In this document: positions 28,328-37,818 of the stretch, one piece after another
Layout: each line of letters opens with the position of its first letter
How positions within the stretch are numbered: position 1 is the first letter of the stretch
Assembly (NCBI RefSeq): GCF_018304965.1
Contig: NZ_JAGQED010000008.1
Coordinates: 1 to 64,000, forward strand
DNA: 64,000 bases
Direction: 5' to 3'
Source of the DNA: Collimonas antrihumi
GTDB lineage: Bacteria > Pseudomonadota > Gammaproteobacteria > Burkholderiales > Burkholderiaceae_D
The notes under the pieces: model-generated
What the model saw: only the letters and a program-made list of their open reading frames with translations
Told to the model about the DNA's origin: nothing
The model's database searches: none
Translations under genes and position numbers: made by a program

Positions 28328-31192
28328 ATGACACAATCGCGGCCTGCTCTTGAAGATCTGGTACAACATGCCGATTTCATTGAACGCCATATCGGTCCGG
28401 ATCACTCCCAGCAAAAGGCCATGTTGTCGATGCTCGGTTTCGATTCGATCGACGCATTGATACAAAAAGTAGTCCCGGCCGCTATCCTGGAGCGGCAGCC
28501 GCTGAAACTCGGCTCCCCGCGCAGCGAAGCGGAAACGCTGGCGGCATTGCGCCAGATTGCCAGTAAGAACCAGTTGTTCAAATCACATATAGGCATGGGG
28601 TATTACAACTGCCATACGCCGACCGTGATCTTGCGCAACCTGCTGGAAAATCCGGCCTGGTATACCGCCTACACACCGTACCAGCCTGAAATTTCGCAAG
28701 GGCGGCTGGAAGCGCTGTTGAATTTCCAGACCATGGTGACCGACCTGACCGGCATGGAAATCGCCAACGCTTCCCTGCTGGATGAAGCCACCGCGGCAGC
28801 CGAAGCGATGACTTTTTGCCAGCGCCTGTCGAAAAGCAAGAGCAACATATTCTTCGTTTCGCAAGACTGCTATCCGCAAACCATCGACGTGCTGCGCACC
28901 CGCGCCGCGCCGATCGGCGTCGAGGTGGTGGTCGGCGATCATCTTAAAGACCTGGAGCGGCTCGACTGCTTCGGCGTGCTCCTGCAATATCCGACGCTTA
29001 ACGGCGAGATCAACGACTATACCGCCACCGCGCGTCTGGCGCATGGCAAGCAGGCATTGGTGGTGGTTGCCGCCGATCTGCTGGCATTGACTTTGCTGAC
29101 GCCGCCGGGCGAGTTCGGCGCCGATGTGGTGGTCGGCAGCGCCCAGCGTTTCGGCGTGCCGCTTGGTTATGGCGGTCCGCACGCGGCGTATTTCGCTACG
29201 CTGGATGTACATAAGCGCGTGATGCCCGGACGATTGGTCGGCGTTTCGATCGACAGCCGCGGCCAACCGGCCTACCGCCTGGCGATGCAAACCCGCGAAC
29301 AGCATATCCGCCGTGAAAAGGCCACCAGCAACGTGTGTACAGCGCAGGTGCTGCTGGCCAATATCGCCGGCATGTACGCGGTTTACCACGGTCCGCAAGG
29401 CTTGAAGACGATCGCACAACGGGTACACCGGCTGACCGCGATCCTGGCCGAAGGCTTGCGTCTGTTGCACCATCCAGTGCCAACCGCCAGCTTCTTCGAT
29501 ACCATCACCGTGCATACCGGCGGCCATACCCAGGATATCCACGCGGCTGCGCGCAGCCAGTCGGTCAACCTGCGGCTGATCGACGATGGCAGCGTCGGCA
29601 TTGCGCTGGATGAAACCAGCACGCGCGCGGATGTGGAAGCGTTGTGGAGTATCTTCGCAGTCGGCAAGCCGTTGCCGTCGTTCGATGCATTGGAAGCCAG
29701 CGCCGCAGAACGGATTCCGGCGCCGCTGATGCGCAACAGTGCTTTCCTGACGCACCCTGTATTCAACAGCCATCACTCGGAAACCCAGATGCTGCGCTAC
29801 TTGCGCGCGCTGGCAGACAAGGACCTGGCGCTCGACCGCAGCATGATACCGCTCGGCTCCTGCACCATGAAACTCAACGCGACTACCGAGATGATTCCGG
29901 TCACCTGGCCGGAGTTCGGCGCGCTGCATCCGTTCGCACCGCTTCACCAGGCCCTGGGTTATCAACAACTGGTGGCCGAACTGGAAGAAATGCTGTGCGT
30001 CTGCACCGGCTACGATGCGGTATCGCTGCAGCCTAACGCCGGTTCGCAAGGGGAATATGCCGGCTTGCTGGCGATTCGCGCCTATCACCAGAGCCGTGGC
30101 CAAGGCGAACGCAATATCTGCCTGATCCCGAGTTCCGCGCATGGCACCAATCCGGCTACTGCTCATATGGCCGGCATGAAAGTGGTGGTGGTGCAATGCG
30201 ACGAACAAGGCAATGTCAATGTCGCCGACCTGCGCGCCAAGGCAGATGAACACGCCAACGATCTGGCTGCCTTGATGATTACCTATCCATCGACCCACGG
30301 TGTGTTTGAAGAAGCCATCGGCGAGATTTGCGAAATCGTCCATGCCCATGGCGGCCAGGTGTATATCGACGGCGCCAACATGAATGCGATGGTCGGTTTG
30401 TGCGCGCCAGGCAAGTTCGGTGGCGACGTGTCGCACCTGAATTTGCACAAGACCTTCTGCATTCCGCATGGCGGCGGCGGGCCCGGTGTCGGCCCGATCG
30501 GCGTCAAGGCGCATCTGGCGCCTTTCCTGCCGGGTCACCGCATGCTGGAGAAAGGCATTGCGCCGGTCTCCGCCGCACCTTGGGGCAGCGCCAGCATCCT
30601 GCCGATTACCTGGGCGTATATCACGCTGATGGGCGCGCAGGGCTTGCGGCAAGCGAGTGAGTTGGCGATCCTGAACGCCAATTACATCATGCATCGGCTG
30701 GCACCGCATTATCCGATCTTGTACAGCGGCAGCGACGGCCTGGTGGCGCACGAGGGCATCATCGACCTGCGGCCGCTCAAGGACAAGACCGGGATTACGG
30801 TGGAAGACGTCGCCAAACGCTTGATCGATTACGGTTTCCATGCGCCCACCATGTCGTTCCCGGTGGCCGGCACCCTGATGATAGAGCCGACCGAAAGTGA
30901 ATCCAAGGAAGAGCTGGATCGTTTCTGCGACGCCATGATCGCGATTCGCGAAGAGATCAGGGCAGTCGAGAACGGCGATATCAAAGCCGAGCAGACGGCG
31001 TTGCGGCATGCTCCACATACTGCCCAGGATCTGACCGATGAGTGGGCGCGAGCGTATTCGCGCGAACAGGCTGTCTTTCCGTTGAAGTCGCTGCGCCAGA
31101 ACAAATATTGGCCGCCGGTAGGACGGATCGATAACGTCTACGGCGACCGCAATCTGGTTTGTTCCTGTCCGCCGATGTCGGATTACGAATAA
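28328..31192 (+). CDS. gcvP: Glycine dehydrogenase (decarboxylating), P protein
   Basis: A 954-residue homodimeric-type P protein that decarboxylates glycine with PLP. The PLP lysine is in [18 protein letters not shown]. Characteristic parts include HIGPDHSQQ at the N-terminus and [14 protein letters not shown] 28328 follows AAGGA with eight-base spacing; the ATG at 28313 lacks a site. Second gene of a gcvHPT set. Confidence 0.97.
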   Translation: MTQSRPALEDLVQHADFIERHIGPDHSQQKAMLSMLGFDSIDALIQKVVPAAILERQPLKLGSPRSEAETLAALRQIASKNQLFKSHIGMGYYNCHTPTVILRNLLENPAWYTAYTPYQPEISQGRLEALLNFQTMVTDLTGMEIANASLLDEATAAAEAMTFCQRLSKSKSNIFFVSQDCYPQTIDVLRTRAAPIGVEVVVGDHLKDLERLDCFGVLLQYPTLNGEINDYTATARLAHGKQALVVVAADLLALTLLTPPGEFGADVVVGSAQRFGVPLGYGGPHAAYFATLDVHKRVMPGRLVGVSIDSRGQPAYRLAMQTREQHIRREKATSNVCTAQVLLANIAGMYAVYHGPQGLKTIAQRVHRLTAILAEGLRLLHHPVPTASFFDTITVHTGGHTQDIHAAARSQSVNLRLIDDGSVGIALDETSTRADVEALWSIFAVGKPLPSFDALEASAAERIPAPLMRNSAFLTHPVFNSHHSETQMLRYLRALADKDLALDRSMIPLGSCTMKLNATTEMIPVTWPEFGALHPFAPLHQALGYQQLVAELEEMLCVCTGYDAVSLQPNAGSQGEYAGLLAIRAYHQSRGQGERNICLIPSSAHGTNPATAHMAGMKVVVVQCDEQGNVNVADLRAKADEHANDLAALMITYPSTHGVFEEAIGEICEIVHAHGGQVYIDGANMNAMVGLCAPGKFGGDVSHLNLHKTFCIPHGGGGPGVGPIGVKAHLAPFLPGHRMLEKGIAPVSAAPWGSASILPITWAYITLMGAQGLRQASELAILNANYIMHRLAPHYPILYSGSDGLVAHEGIIDLRPLKDKTGITVEDVAKRLIDYGFHAPTMSFPVAGTLMIEPTESESKEELDRFCDAMIAIREEIRAVENGDIKAEQTALRHAPHTAQDLTDEWARAYSREQAVFPLKSLRQNKYWPPVGRIDNVYGDRNLVCSCPPMSDYE

Positions 31193-31208
31193 GGTCGCAT
31201 GTACACAA

Positions 31209-31299
31209 GTAGGGTGGGCAAGTTTTTTTGCCCACGCGTTACCGAAGCACGCGTGACGTTGAGTTTGAGGTCACGCGTGGGCACAGGTGTCCACCCTAC
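31209..31299. repeat. Full-length dispersed repeat with nested hairpins
   Basis: Outer arms gtagggtgg (31209-31217) and ccaccctac (31291-31299) enclose two hairpins: gtgggcaa / ttgcccac (31214-31221 with 31228-31235) and cacgcgtga / tcacgcgtg (second arm 31271-31279). It fills nearly the whole gap between gcvP and gcvT. Shorter relatives lie at 4369 and 9009. Its position inside the operon suggests a mobile REP-like element rather than a full terminator. Confidence 0.8.
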
Positions 31300-31321
31300 A
31301 AACTGATAAAGGACATTTTTC

Positions 31322-32452
31322 ATGAGTGATACCGGCAACGCCGCCCCAGCGGCCCGTACACCGCTGTACCAATTGCATCTCGAACTAGGCGCCAAGATGG
31401 TGCCGTTCGCAGGCTACGAAATGCCATTGCAATATCCGAGCGGCATTCTCAAGGAACACAATCACACCCGCAGCCAGGCCGGCCTGTTCGATGTTTCGCA
31501 CATGGGCCAGTTGCGCCTGAGTGGCGCTGGCGCTGCCGCTGCATTGGAATCGCTGGTGCCGGTCGACATTGTCGATCTGCCCGTGAACCAGCAGCGTTAT
31601 GCGCTGTTTACCAACCAGCAAGGCGGCATTCTCGACGACTTGATGGTTGCGAATGCGGGCGATCACCTGTTCCTGGTGGTGAATGCCGCCTGCAAGCAGC
31701 AAGACACCGCGCACCTGCGGGAGCATCTGTCCGGCCTCTGTCAAATCGAAGAATTGAGCGATCGCTCTTTGCTCGCCTTGCAAGGGCCGGCAGCGGCGGC
31801 CGTGATGGCGCGCCTGGCTCCTGACAGCGCGCGGATGGTTTTCATGCAGACTGCCAAATTTACTTTGGCAGGCAGCGAATGTTTTGTCAGCCGCTCCGGT
31901 TACACCGGCGAAGACGGCTTTGAAATTTCAGTGCCGAATGCCGCTGCTGAAGCCTTGGCGCGGCTGCTGCTGGCGCAACCTGAGGTGGCGCCTATCGGTC
32001 TTGGCGCGCGTGATTCCCTGCGCCTTGAGGCCGGATTGTGCCTCTACGGCCACGACATGGATGGCAGCACCACGCCGGTCGAAGCCAGCCTGAGTTGGGC
32101 CTTGTCCAAGGTGCGGCGCGCCGGCGGCGCTCGTGCCGGCGGTTATCCTGGCGCCGAGGTGATCGCCCGCCAGCTTGAACAAGGCGTCGAACGCAAACGG
32201 GTCGGCCTGCTGTTAAAGGATCGCATGCCTGCGCGGGAAGGCGCGGAACTGGTCGACGCCGATGGCAAGCAAGTGGGCAAGGTCACCAGCGGCGGTTTCG
32301 GGCCGACGCTGGGAAGCCCGGTGGCAATGGGGTATGTCGATAGCGCACATGCGCCAATCGGCACACTGTTGCAGGCCATGGTGCGCGGCAAGGGGGTGCC
32401 AGCCGAAGTCGTCAAGACGCCGTTTACCCCAGCGCGTTATTTCCGCGGCTAA
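31322..32452 (+). CDS. gcvT: Aminomethyltransferase, T protein of glycine cleavage
   Basis: A 376-residue folate-dependent enzyme that yields 5,10-methylene-tetrahydrofolate and ammonia. SHMGQLRLSG, SRSGYTGEDGFEISVP and GLGARDSLRLEAGLCLYGHDM are diagnostic, the last holding the catalytic Asp. It is the third gene of the set, in the order H-P-T rather than the common T-H-P. It ends 35 bases before the convergent dioxygenase. Confidence 0.96.
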   Translation: MSDTGNAAPAARTPLYQLHLELGAKMVPFAGYEMPLQYPSGILKEHNHTRSQAGLFDVSHMGQLRLSGAGAAAALESLVPVDIVDLPVNQQRYALFTNQQGGILDDLMVANAGDHLFLVVNAACKQQDTAHLREHLSGLCQIEELSDRSLLALQGPAAAAVMARLAPDSARMVFMQTAKFTLAGSECFVSRSGYTGEDGFEISVPNAAAEALARLLLAQPEVAPIGLGARDSLRLEAGLCLYGHDMDGSTTPVEASLSWALSKVRRAGGARAGGYPGAEVIARQLEQGVERKRVGLLLKDRMPAREGAELVDADGKQVGKVTSGGFGPTLGSPVAMGYVDSAHAPIGTLLQAMVRGKGVPAEVVKTPFTPARYFRG

Positions 32453-32487
32453 AGGACTGACGGATAAGCATGGATGCCGGTCGGCGC

Positions 32488-33378
32488 TCAGACCGGCACA
32501 TCGCCTTCGACGGTGGTGCGGTACAGCGTACGGCGTAAATGCTGAGGCGTGATCGCCGCATAATGCACCGTGCTGCGATTGTCCCAAAACACCATGTCAT
32601 GCGCGCGCCACTGGTGGCGGTAGACATTCTCGGCGCGTATCGAGTGTTCATGCAAATACCGTAGCAAGGCGTCGCTTTCAGCCTTGGGCAAGCCGACGAT
32701 GTGCGAGGTAAATCCTTCGCTGACAAACAATGCCTTGCGGCCGCTTTCCGGATGCACCCGTATTACCGGGTGCTCGACTTCAGGCACTTCGTCGATTTGT
32801 TTTTGCGTCAGGTCGGCACGCCAGGGCGACAGTTTCTGCAGGCGGCGATAACGATAGACATAGGAATGCACCGCACGCCGTCCTTCCAGGGCTTGCTTGA
32901 CATCGGCGGGCAGGGTTTCATAAGCATTGAACATATTGGCGAACAAGGTATCTCCTTGTTCGGCCGGTAATTCCTGCGCATGCAGCAAGGAACCCAAACT
33001 AGGTTTGGGCATGTACGACAGATCGGAATGCCAGTCGGCGCCGGCGTCCACAAGGCCGATCGGCTTGCCGTTTTCGATGACATTGGAAACGATCAGGATT
33101 TCCGGATGGCCTTGCAGATGAAAGCGGTTCAGCACATGGACTTGCAGCGGACCGAAGCGGCGGCTGAATGCTACGTGTTGCTGCGGTGTGATACGTTGTT
33201 CGCGAAATACCAGCACGTTGTGCTTAACCAGGGCTGCGCGTATGCGCGCCAGATCCTGTGCGGATACCGGCAATCGCAAATCGAGACCCAGGATTTCTGC
33301 GCCTAACGGCCCTTCGATGGGGCGGATCTCGAATGACTGGGCGACAGGAGGTGGCGACAGGGTGCTGGCGTTGGGCAT
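32488..33378 (-). CDS. TauD/TfdA-family 2-oxoglutarate dioxygenase
   Basis: A 296-residue Fe(II)/2-oxoglutarate dioxygenase. The iron ligands are His and Asp in DWHSDLSYMPKPS and a distal His near STVHYA; the 2-oxoglutarate Arg is probably in LRRTLYRTTVEG. GAEILGLDLRLPVSAQDL is the usual start. Members hydroxylate taurine, phenoxyacetates and many other acids, so the substrate is open. It stands alone on the minus strand. Confidence 0.88.
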   Translation of the reverse strand: MPNASTLSPPPVAQSFEIRPIEGPLGAEILGLDLRLPVSAQDLARIRAALVKHNVLVFREQRITPQQHVAFSRRFGPLQVHVLNRFHLQGHPEILIVSNVIENGKPIGLVDAGADWHSDLSYMPKPSLGSLLHAQELPAEQGDTLFANMFNAYETLPADVKQALEGRRAVHSYVYRYRRLQKLSPWRADLTQKQIDEVPEVEHPVIRVHPESGRKALFVSEGFTSHIVGLPKAESDALLRYLHEHSIRAENVYRHQWRAHDMVFWDNRSTVHYAAITPQHLRRTLYRTTVEGDVPV

Positions 33379-33381
33379 GAG

Positions 33382-33422
33382 ATGGCTCGAATATGGCTCG
33401 AATATGGCTCAAATATGGCTCG
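33382..33422. repeat. Short 11-bp tandem repeat upstream of the dioxygenase gene
   Basis: Units atggctcgaat at 33382 and 33393, atggctcaaat at 33404 and a partial fourth unit at 33415. It begins four bases upstream of the dioxygenase start codon (minus strand), so it lies in its leader or promoter and could vary by slippage. Confidence 0.85.
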
Positions 33423-33590
33423 GTAAGACTCGGATAACGGAGCGGCGCGCCTGTAATGACATCATTGAACAGGTGCAATACCGTCCTAAAACGACATTAC
33501 ACCTGTTCCCGCATCATCACCGCAAATAATGGATTCTCATAACCATATGTGTTTTGCGGCGCAACGCCGCTGCGCTACCTGGCTATCTGT

Positions 33591-34364
33591 CTAGCGCTGC
33601 GTCGAGACCAAGGCAAACATGGCGCCTTGCGGATCCAGTCCCTGGACAATCCAGCTGCCGCCGGGAACCTGATGCGGGCCCATGAGGACCTTGCCGCCAC
33701 CTTCGTTGATGCGCGTAACAGCAGCGTCGATGGCTTCGACATTGATGTAATACAGCCAGCAGGTGACGGGCATGTCCGGCGTTTTGGTCATCATGCCGCC
33801 GATTGGCGCGCCGCCGGTGGCGAACGTCTGGTAGACGCCCATCGGACCCATGTCGATCGCTTCGGCCTTGGTCCAGCCGAACAGGCGGGCATAGAAAGCA
33901 AATTCGCTTTCCATATCGCCGGCATGCAATTCGTGCCAGCCGATATGCCCCGGCGTTCCAGCTGCCGCCGGCGCCGGCTGGTCTTCGCTATTGCCTTTGA
34001 ATAAGAAAAATCCTGCGCCGTGCGGATCTGCCGCGACGGCAAAGCGGCCGACTCCTGGAATGTCTTCCGGAGGGCGACGGATGGTGCCGCCTGCAGCCAC
34101 GACGCGCCCGGCGTAGTCATCGACATCGCTGACGGCGATATAACCGTTCCAGCCAGGCCGCGCGCCCATGGCGCGTGCTTCTTCCGGGATTTGCATCAGG
34201 CCGCCGACCATGATGGTCCCGGCAGACAGTATGGTGTAAGGAGGGCCGCCCATGTCGGCGTCCTGCATGTTCCAGCCGACCACGCTCTTATAAAAAGACT
34301 CGGCGGCCTTGGTGTCGCTGGTCATGAGGTCGTACCACACAAATTTTGCTTGATTAGTAGACAT
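33591..34364 (-). CDS. Two-domain VOC (glyoxalase/bleomycin-resistance fold) protein
   Basis: About 257 residues with two similar VOC modules (KFVWYDLMTSDTKAAESFYKSVVGW and IGWHELHAGDMESEFAFYARLFGW). This arrangement is common in uncharacterised proteins named after 27 kDa antigen Cfp30B. The start at 34364 has AAGGAG on the minus strand; readings from 34445 lack one. No specific substrate can be assigned. Confidence 0.85.
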   Translation of the reverse strand: MSTNQAKFVWYDLMTSDTKAAESFYKSVVGWNMQDADMGGPPYTILSAGTIMVGGLMQIPEEARAMGARPGWNGYIAVSDVDDYAGRVVAAGGTIRRPPEDIPGVGRFAVAADPHGAGFFLFKGNSEDQPAPAAAGTPGHIGWHELHAGDMESEFAFYARLFGWTKAEAIDMGPMGVYQTFATGGAPIGGMMTKTPDMPVTCWLYYINVEAIDAAVTRINEGGGKVLMGPHQVPGGSWIVQGLDPQGAMFALVSTQR

Positions 34365-34625
34365 TGCGTTTGACTCCTTCGCTTGGATTTGATGGAACAG
34401 AACAGTACTGCCAGGTGGACACATTGGGGATAGGGGATTCGGCAACCTGCAGCCAGCCGAAACCCCCGAATCATGCGTCCTTGAAAAAACACATTATGCA
34501 CCCGCCAGCATATAGGAAAACCTGATATCGACGCTGCAGCGCAATAACCAGCAAACGTTATCCAACTAACCAGTCATGCGCTTTCCATATTGGATAATTT
34601 CAGCCCATGCGCTACAGTACGAGGC

Positions 34626-35255
34626 ATGATACTACTGCCTGAAGACCTGGAAAAAATTGCCGCTCTTACCTTGGAGCATTACAACCAGCATGCCGAAGAT
34701 TTCCGCGAAGGCACCCGCGATCACGACGTCAGCCAGAACATTGCCGCACTGCTGCGCCATATCAAAGGCACGCCGCCTTTCTCGATCCTGGATGTCGGCT
34801 GCGGCCCGGGGCGCGACCTGCGCACATTCAGCAAGCTCGGTCACGTTGCTGTCGGCGTTGAAGGCGCGGCGCGTTTCGTTGAGATGGCGCGGGCGGACAG
34901 CGGCTGCGAAGTCTGGCATCAGGATTTTCTCAAACTCGATTTTCCGGACGCTCGTTTCGACGGCATCTTCGCCAACGCGGCACTGTTCCATATCCCCGGC
35001 CAGGAACTACCGCGCGTCCTGCGGCAATTCCATGCAACGCTGAAGCCTGATGGCGTATTGTTCAGCTCCAACCCGCGCGGCAGCAATCAGGAGGGCTGGA
35101 ATAGCGGACGTTACGGCAGCTATCACGATCTCGCGGCATGGCGCCATTTCATGTCCGACGCCGGCTTCTCCGAACTTGAGCACTACTACCGGCCCGACGG
35201 TCTGCCGCGTGAGCAGCAGCCATGGCTGGCCAGTGTCTGGCGCAAACAATCATGA
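34626..35255 (+). CDS. SAM-dependent methyltransferase, class I
   Basis: A 209-residue Rossmann methyltransferase. Motif I is ILDVGCGPGRDLRTF, with the acidic motif II near VGVEGAARFVEMA and motif IV near FDGIFANAALFHIP. The start ATG 34626 follows gaggc; a longer reading from 34590 is possible. It is transcribed away from the VOC gene; substrate unknown. Confidence 0.85.
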   Translation: MILLPEDLEKIAALTLEHYNQHAEDFREGTRDHDVSQNIAALLRHIKGTPPFSILDVGCGPGRDLRTFSKLGHVAVGVEGAARFVEMARADSGCEVWHQDFLKLDFPDARFDGIFANAALFHIPGQELPRVLRQFHATLKPDGVLFSSNPRGSNQEGWNSGRYGSYHDLAAWRHFMSDAGFSELEHYYRPDGLPREQQPWLASVWRKQS

Positions 35256-35271
35256 AAAATTTGAGCGGCGA

Positions 35272-36210
35272 CTAAATGGTTTCCGGTGCAGGTGATATTT
35301 CAAGCCTGACAAATTGCCTTGTCGCTTCTATCACGCCCGGGTCTTTCAACAGCCGGCGATGTCCCAGGTTGCGTGTGCTGAGCAGTTGCCCATCGGGCAA
35401 TTTTTCCATCAGCAACTGGGCTGAGCGAAATGGCACGATGTTGTCGTCGCAATCATGTATCACCAATGTAGGCGTGCCTATCCGCGGCGCGACATGGCCG
35501 GCGCCCATGCGTTCGAAGAGCATCCCTTCGCGTGCTTCGAGATAGGAGACCATGTCTGCACGAACGCTTTCACGGATGCCGAAGGCGAGAGCGTAGTCAC
35601 GCGTTGCCTGCAGCATGGAAACCGGTGCCGCAATCAGCACCAGTTTGTCCAGCGCCAGCCCTAATCCCAACCCGTTCGCCGCAGCAATATATGCCGCAGC
35701 GCCGCCCATGGAATGCCCAACCAGCGCCCGCACTCTGCCAAGGCGCGCGGCTGCATAAGCCAACGCCCGTACAAACTGCGGCAGCGTGCTGCTCCACGCC
35801 GAACTGCGCCCGTGCGCCGGCTGGTCTATGACAACCACGGCCCAGCCGGCGGCGCTCAAGGCGTCGGCCAGGGCGGTCATTTGCAGACCCCAGCCGGCCC
35901 AGCCATGAGTCATCAGCAGTTGCGGGGCATTCTCCGGCGCCGGCCAATGATAGAGGGTGATCGAGGCGCGCTCAAAAGAGAGGGACTCAACGCGCACATC
36001 AGGCGGTGCTGTCAAATTGCGTGAAGCCAGCTTACCCGGAATCGGCGTGCAGAATAAGCGGGCGGCGATGCGGGGAGTCAGGTTAGGGGCGACGAATTGC
36101 GACAGGCGCATGCCAGCCCTCAACAATTTGAACAGATTGCCGACCGGAGTCTTGTTAGCTGCTTGAGCCTTCGCGGCGAGCGGCTGGCTTGAGGCGGGAT
36201 GCATATCCAT
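35272..36210 (-). CDS. Alpha/beta hydrolase
   Basis: A 312-residue alpha/beta hydrolase. The nucleophile elbow is GHSMGGAAAY, the oxyanion region MTHGWAGWGLQM, the acid probably in LVIHDCDDNIVP and the catalytic His in NLGHRRLL. It resembles lysophospholipase/esterase-type enzymes; substrate unknown. It lies 42 bases downstream of a 41-residue membrane peptide gene on the same strand, and both are downstream of a palindrome shared with the neighbouring tetR gene. Confidence 0.86.
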   Translation of the reverse strand: MDMHPASSQPLAAKAQAANKTPVGNLFKLLRAGMRLSQFVAPNLTPRIAARLFCTPIPGKLASRNLTAPPDVRVESLSFERASITLYHWPAPENAPQLLMTHGWAGWGLQMTALADALSAAGWAVVVIDQPAHGRSSAWSSTLPQFVRALAYAAARLGRVRALVGHSMGGAAAYIAAANGLGLGLALDKLVLIAAPVSMLQATRDYALAFGIRESVRADMVSYLEAREGMLFERMGAGHVAPRIGTPTLVIHDCDDNIVPFRSAQLLMEKLPDGQLLSTRNLGHRRLLKDPGVIEATRQFVRLEISPAPETI

Positions 36211-36252
36211 GAAGACTTCCCTATAAGGTATGAGGCTGCGGTTGGGGTACAG

Positions 36253-36378
36253 TCAAAAGAAGATGAAATCGTCGTTGCAGTCAGGAACGGATTGTCCTGT
36301 CAGGAAGATCAGGCGCCATACAGTCAGGCCGGCAGCGGCAACGGTAATCAAAGCGATGCATCCGGTAATAATCAACAT
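36253..36378 (-). CDS. Small single-helix membrane protein, 41 residues
   Basis: Forty-one codons and a TGA, starting MLIITGCIALITVAAAGLTV. The first 26 residues form one hydrophobic helix; the tail is polar and acidic, ending NDDFIFF. An AAAGGA site is correctly spaced before the ATG (minus strand). The gene is 42 bases upstream of the alpha/beta hydrolase, and a CGCAC-agtc-GTGCG palindrome (36392-36405) lies just upstream. I do not recognise a function; the clean start signals and operator make it likely to be real. Confidence 0.65.
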   Translation of the reverse strand: MLIITGCIALITVAAAGLTVWRLIFLTGQSVPDCNDDFIFF

Positions 36379-36391
36379 GACAATCCTTTAT

Positions 36392-36405
36392 CGCACAGTC
36401 GTGCG
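36392..36405. promoter_or_regulatory. Candidate TetR operator, copy 1
   Basis: Perfect palindrome cgcac-agtc-gtgcg followed by aaa. It lies 14 bases upstream of the 41-residue peptide start (minus strand). A matching site, gcac-tgtc-gtgc-gaaa, lies at 37075-37086 upstream of the tetR gene. Confidence 0.7.
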
Positions 36406-36452
36406 AAAGTTGTTTGGTAAAAATCGCAAATCCAATCCAGGCATGGCGCTAT

Positions 36453-37061
36453 TTATGCGTGATAGTTGAAACTGCGATAGGTCGAGGTCAGGCGCTCATA
36501 GGCGTTGCGCACCCTGTCATGCGCCTTGGGGTCACGCAGAAAACGTGCGTCATGCATCAGGCCGACCATCAGGCTGTAGATTTCGAATACCAGTTGCTCC
36601 GGGTCGGTATCGGGCCGCAAATGACCGGCATCCAGCGCCTGGATGACACAGCGGCGCAATACTGCACGCCATCGCAATACGTTATGTTGCAGCCGCTCGC
36701 GCATCGGGCTGTCAACATCGTCGTATTCAAAAGCGCCAGCAACATAGATACAGCCGCTGACATTGCAGGCGCGCGAGATCCAGTTCATCACCAGCGCGTT
36801 GAGGCGGGGCAGGCCGCGCGGCTGCCTCATCGCGGGTTCGAACACGTCGGCGGCAAAACGCCGGTCGAATTCATTCAGCACTGCTTCGTGCAAGGCTTCA
36901 CGGGAACCGACGCGCGAGAATACGCCGCTTTTGCTGATACCTAGCCGCTTCGCGACCTCCCCCAGAGAGAGACTTTCCAGTCCCTGCGTGGCAACCATAT
37001 TCAATGCCGTATCGACAATGGCTGCCAGGGTGAGTTCGCTTTTTTCGGTATGGGTATCCAT
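36453..37061 (-). CDS. TetR-family transcriptional regulator
   Basis: A 202-residue TetR repressor. The helix-turn-helix is at about residues 25-55 (MVATQGLESLSLGEVAKRLGISKSGVFSRVGSREALHEAV). The C-terminal domain includes the cysteine-containing RACNVSGCIYVAGAFEYDD region typical of a TetR subgroup with TetR_C_6-like ends. A palindrome 14 bases upstream of its start is repeated before the downstream small-peptide/hydrolase genes, which suggests it controls itself and them. Confidence 0.88.
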   Translation of the reverse strand: MDTHTEKSELTLAAIVDTALNMVATQGLESLSLGEVAKRLGISKSGVFSRVGSREALHEAVLNEFDRRFAADVFEPAMRQPRGLPRLNALVMNWISRACNVSGCIYVAGAFEYDDVDSPMRERLQHNVLRWRAVLRRCVIQALDAGHLRPDTDPEQLVFEIYSLMVGLMHDARFLRDPKAHDRVRNAYERLTSTYRSFNYHA

Positions 37062-37074
37062 GTGTCGCAGTTTA

Positions 37075-37086
37075 GCACTGTCGTGC
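37075..37086. promoter_or_regulatory. Candidate TetR operator, copy 2
   Basis: gcac-tgtc-gtgc, followed by gaaa as in copy 1 at 36392. It lies 14 bases upstream of the tetR start (minus strand), the same distance as copy 1 from its gene. Fits autoregulation. Confidence 0.7.
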
Positions 37087-37114
37087 GAAATGTCCAGGGT
37101 AATTTTTGCACGGC

Positions 37115-37147
37115 AAAAAACGGCGCCGGCTCAATACGCGGCGCCGT
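37115..37147 (-). terminator. Rho-independent terminator of the AhpD-like gene
   Basis: On the minus strand a 9-bp perfect stem acggcgccg / cggcgccgt (37139-37147 with 37120-37128) is followed by six T (A run 37115-37120). It begins 22 bases past the stop codon of the AhpD-like gene and separates it from tetR. Confidence 0.9.
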
Positions 37148-37168
37148 CTTGAACATTAGACATCGTTC

Positions 37169-37609
37169 TTATTCGGTTGGCATCTTCCGGAACCCGACAG
37201 CCAGCCGATTCCAGCTATTTATAGTGTTGATGGCAAGGCTCAGATTGACCATTTCGGCAGGATTGAATTGCGCGCTCAGCATGGCGTAATCGGCATCCGG
37301 CGCATGGCTTTGCGAAATCAGCGTGAGTGCTTCGGTCCAGGCTAATGCGGCACGTTCACGGGCACTAAAGAACGGCGCTTCGCGCCAGGCCGTGACTGCG
37401 TACAGGCGGCGTTCGCTTTCACCGGCCTTGCGTGCATCTGCAGTATGCATGTCGATGCAGAAAGCGCAGCCGTTGATTTGCGAAGCGCGCAATTTGACCA
37501 GTTCCAGCAGCGATGGCTCCAGGCCCAGTTTGCCGACCGCGCCTTCGAGCGCAATCATGGCTTTCATGGCGTCGGGGGAAGCTGTGTAGAAATCGATACG
37601 GTTTTCCAA
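37169..37609 (-). CDS. AhpD-like carboxymuconolactone decarboxylase-family protein
   Basis: About 146 residues from TTG 37609 (AAGGAG seven bases upstream); longer readings have no support. The redox motif is CAFCIDMHTADARKAGE, the C-x-x-C of alkylhydroperoxidase AhpD-type proteins. It probably acts as a small cytoplasmic peroxidase or disulphide enzyme. It is divergent from a MocR-type regulator 210 bases away, which may control it. Confidence 0.87.
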   Translation of the reverse strand: MENRIDFYTASPDAMKAMIALEGAVGKLGLEPSLLELVKLRASQINGCAFCIDMHTADARKAGESERRLYAVTAWREAPFFSARERAALAWTEALTLISQSHAPDADYAMLSAQFNPAEMVNLSLAINTINSWNRLAVGFRKMPTE

Positions 37610-37818
37610 GATACTCTCCTTGTGTGGATCATGTGTGAGCTGAGAGCTTGCATCATAAGAGTTGGCGACACGGCATTGGATAGCCAATTCGGCCAAAAAA
37701 CAGGAGGCCACTCAGCTTGTGATTTGCACTGGACTGGCAGGCATGCTAAAACCGCATGGTTTCATTTGGGAAAGCAGGGGCGTGCGGCCTGCATCGCTGA
37801 TCGTTTTTTGGAGCTGTT

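Noticed and set aside
28583-31018. 811-residue frame on the minus strand across gcvP
   Set aside because: It is the shadow of a highly conserved gene with codon-biased GC content; the peptide has no recognisable motif.
36199-36469. Plus-strand frames of 73 and 79 residues
   Set aside because: They lie opposite the 41-residue minus-strand gene, which has better start signals and operator context.
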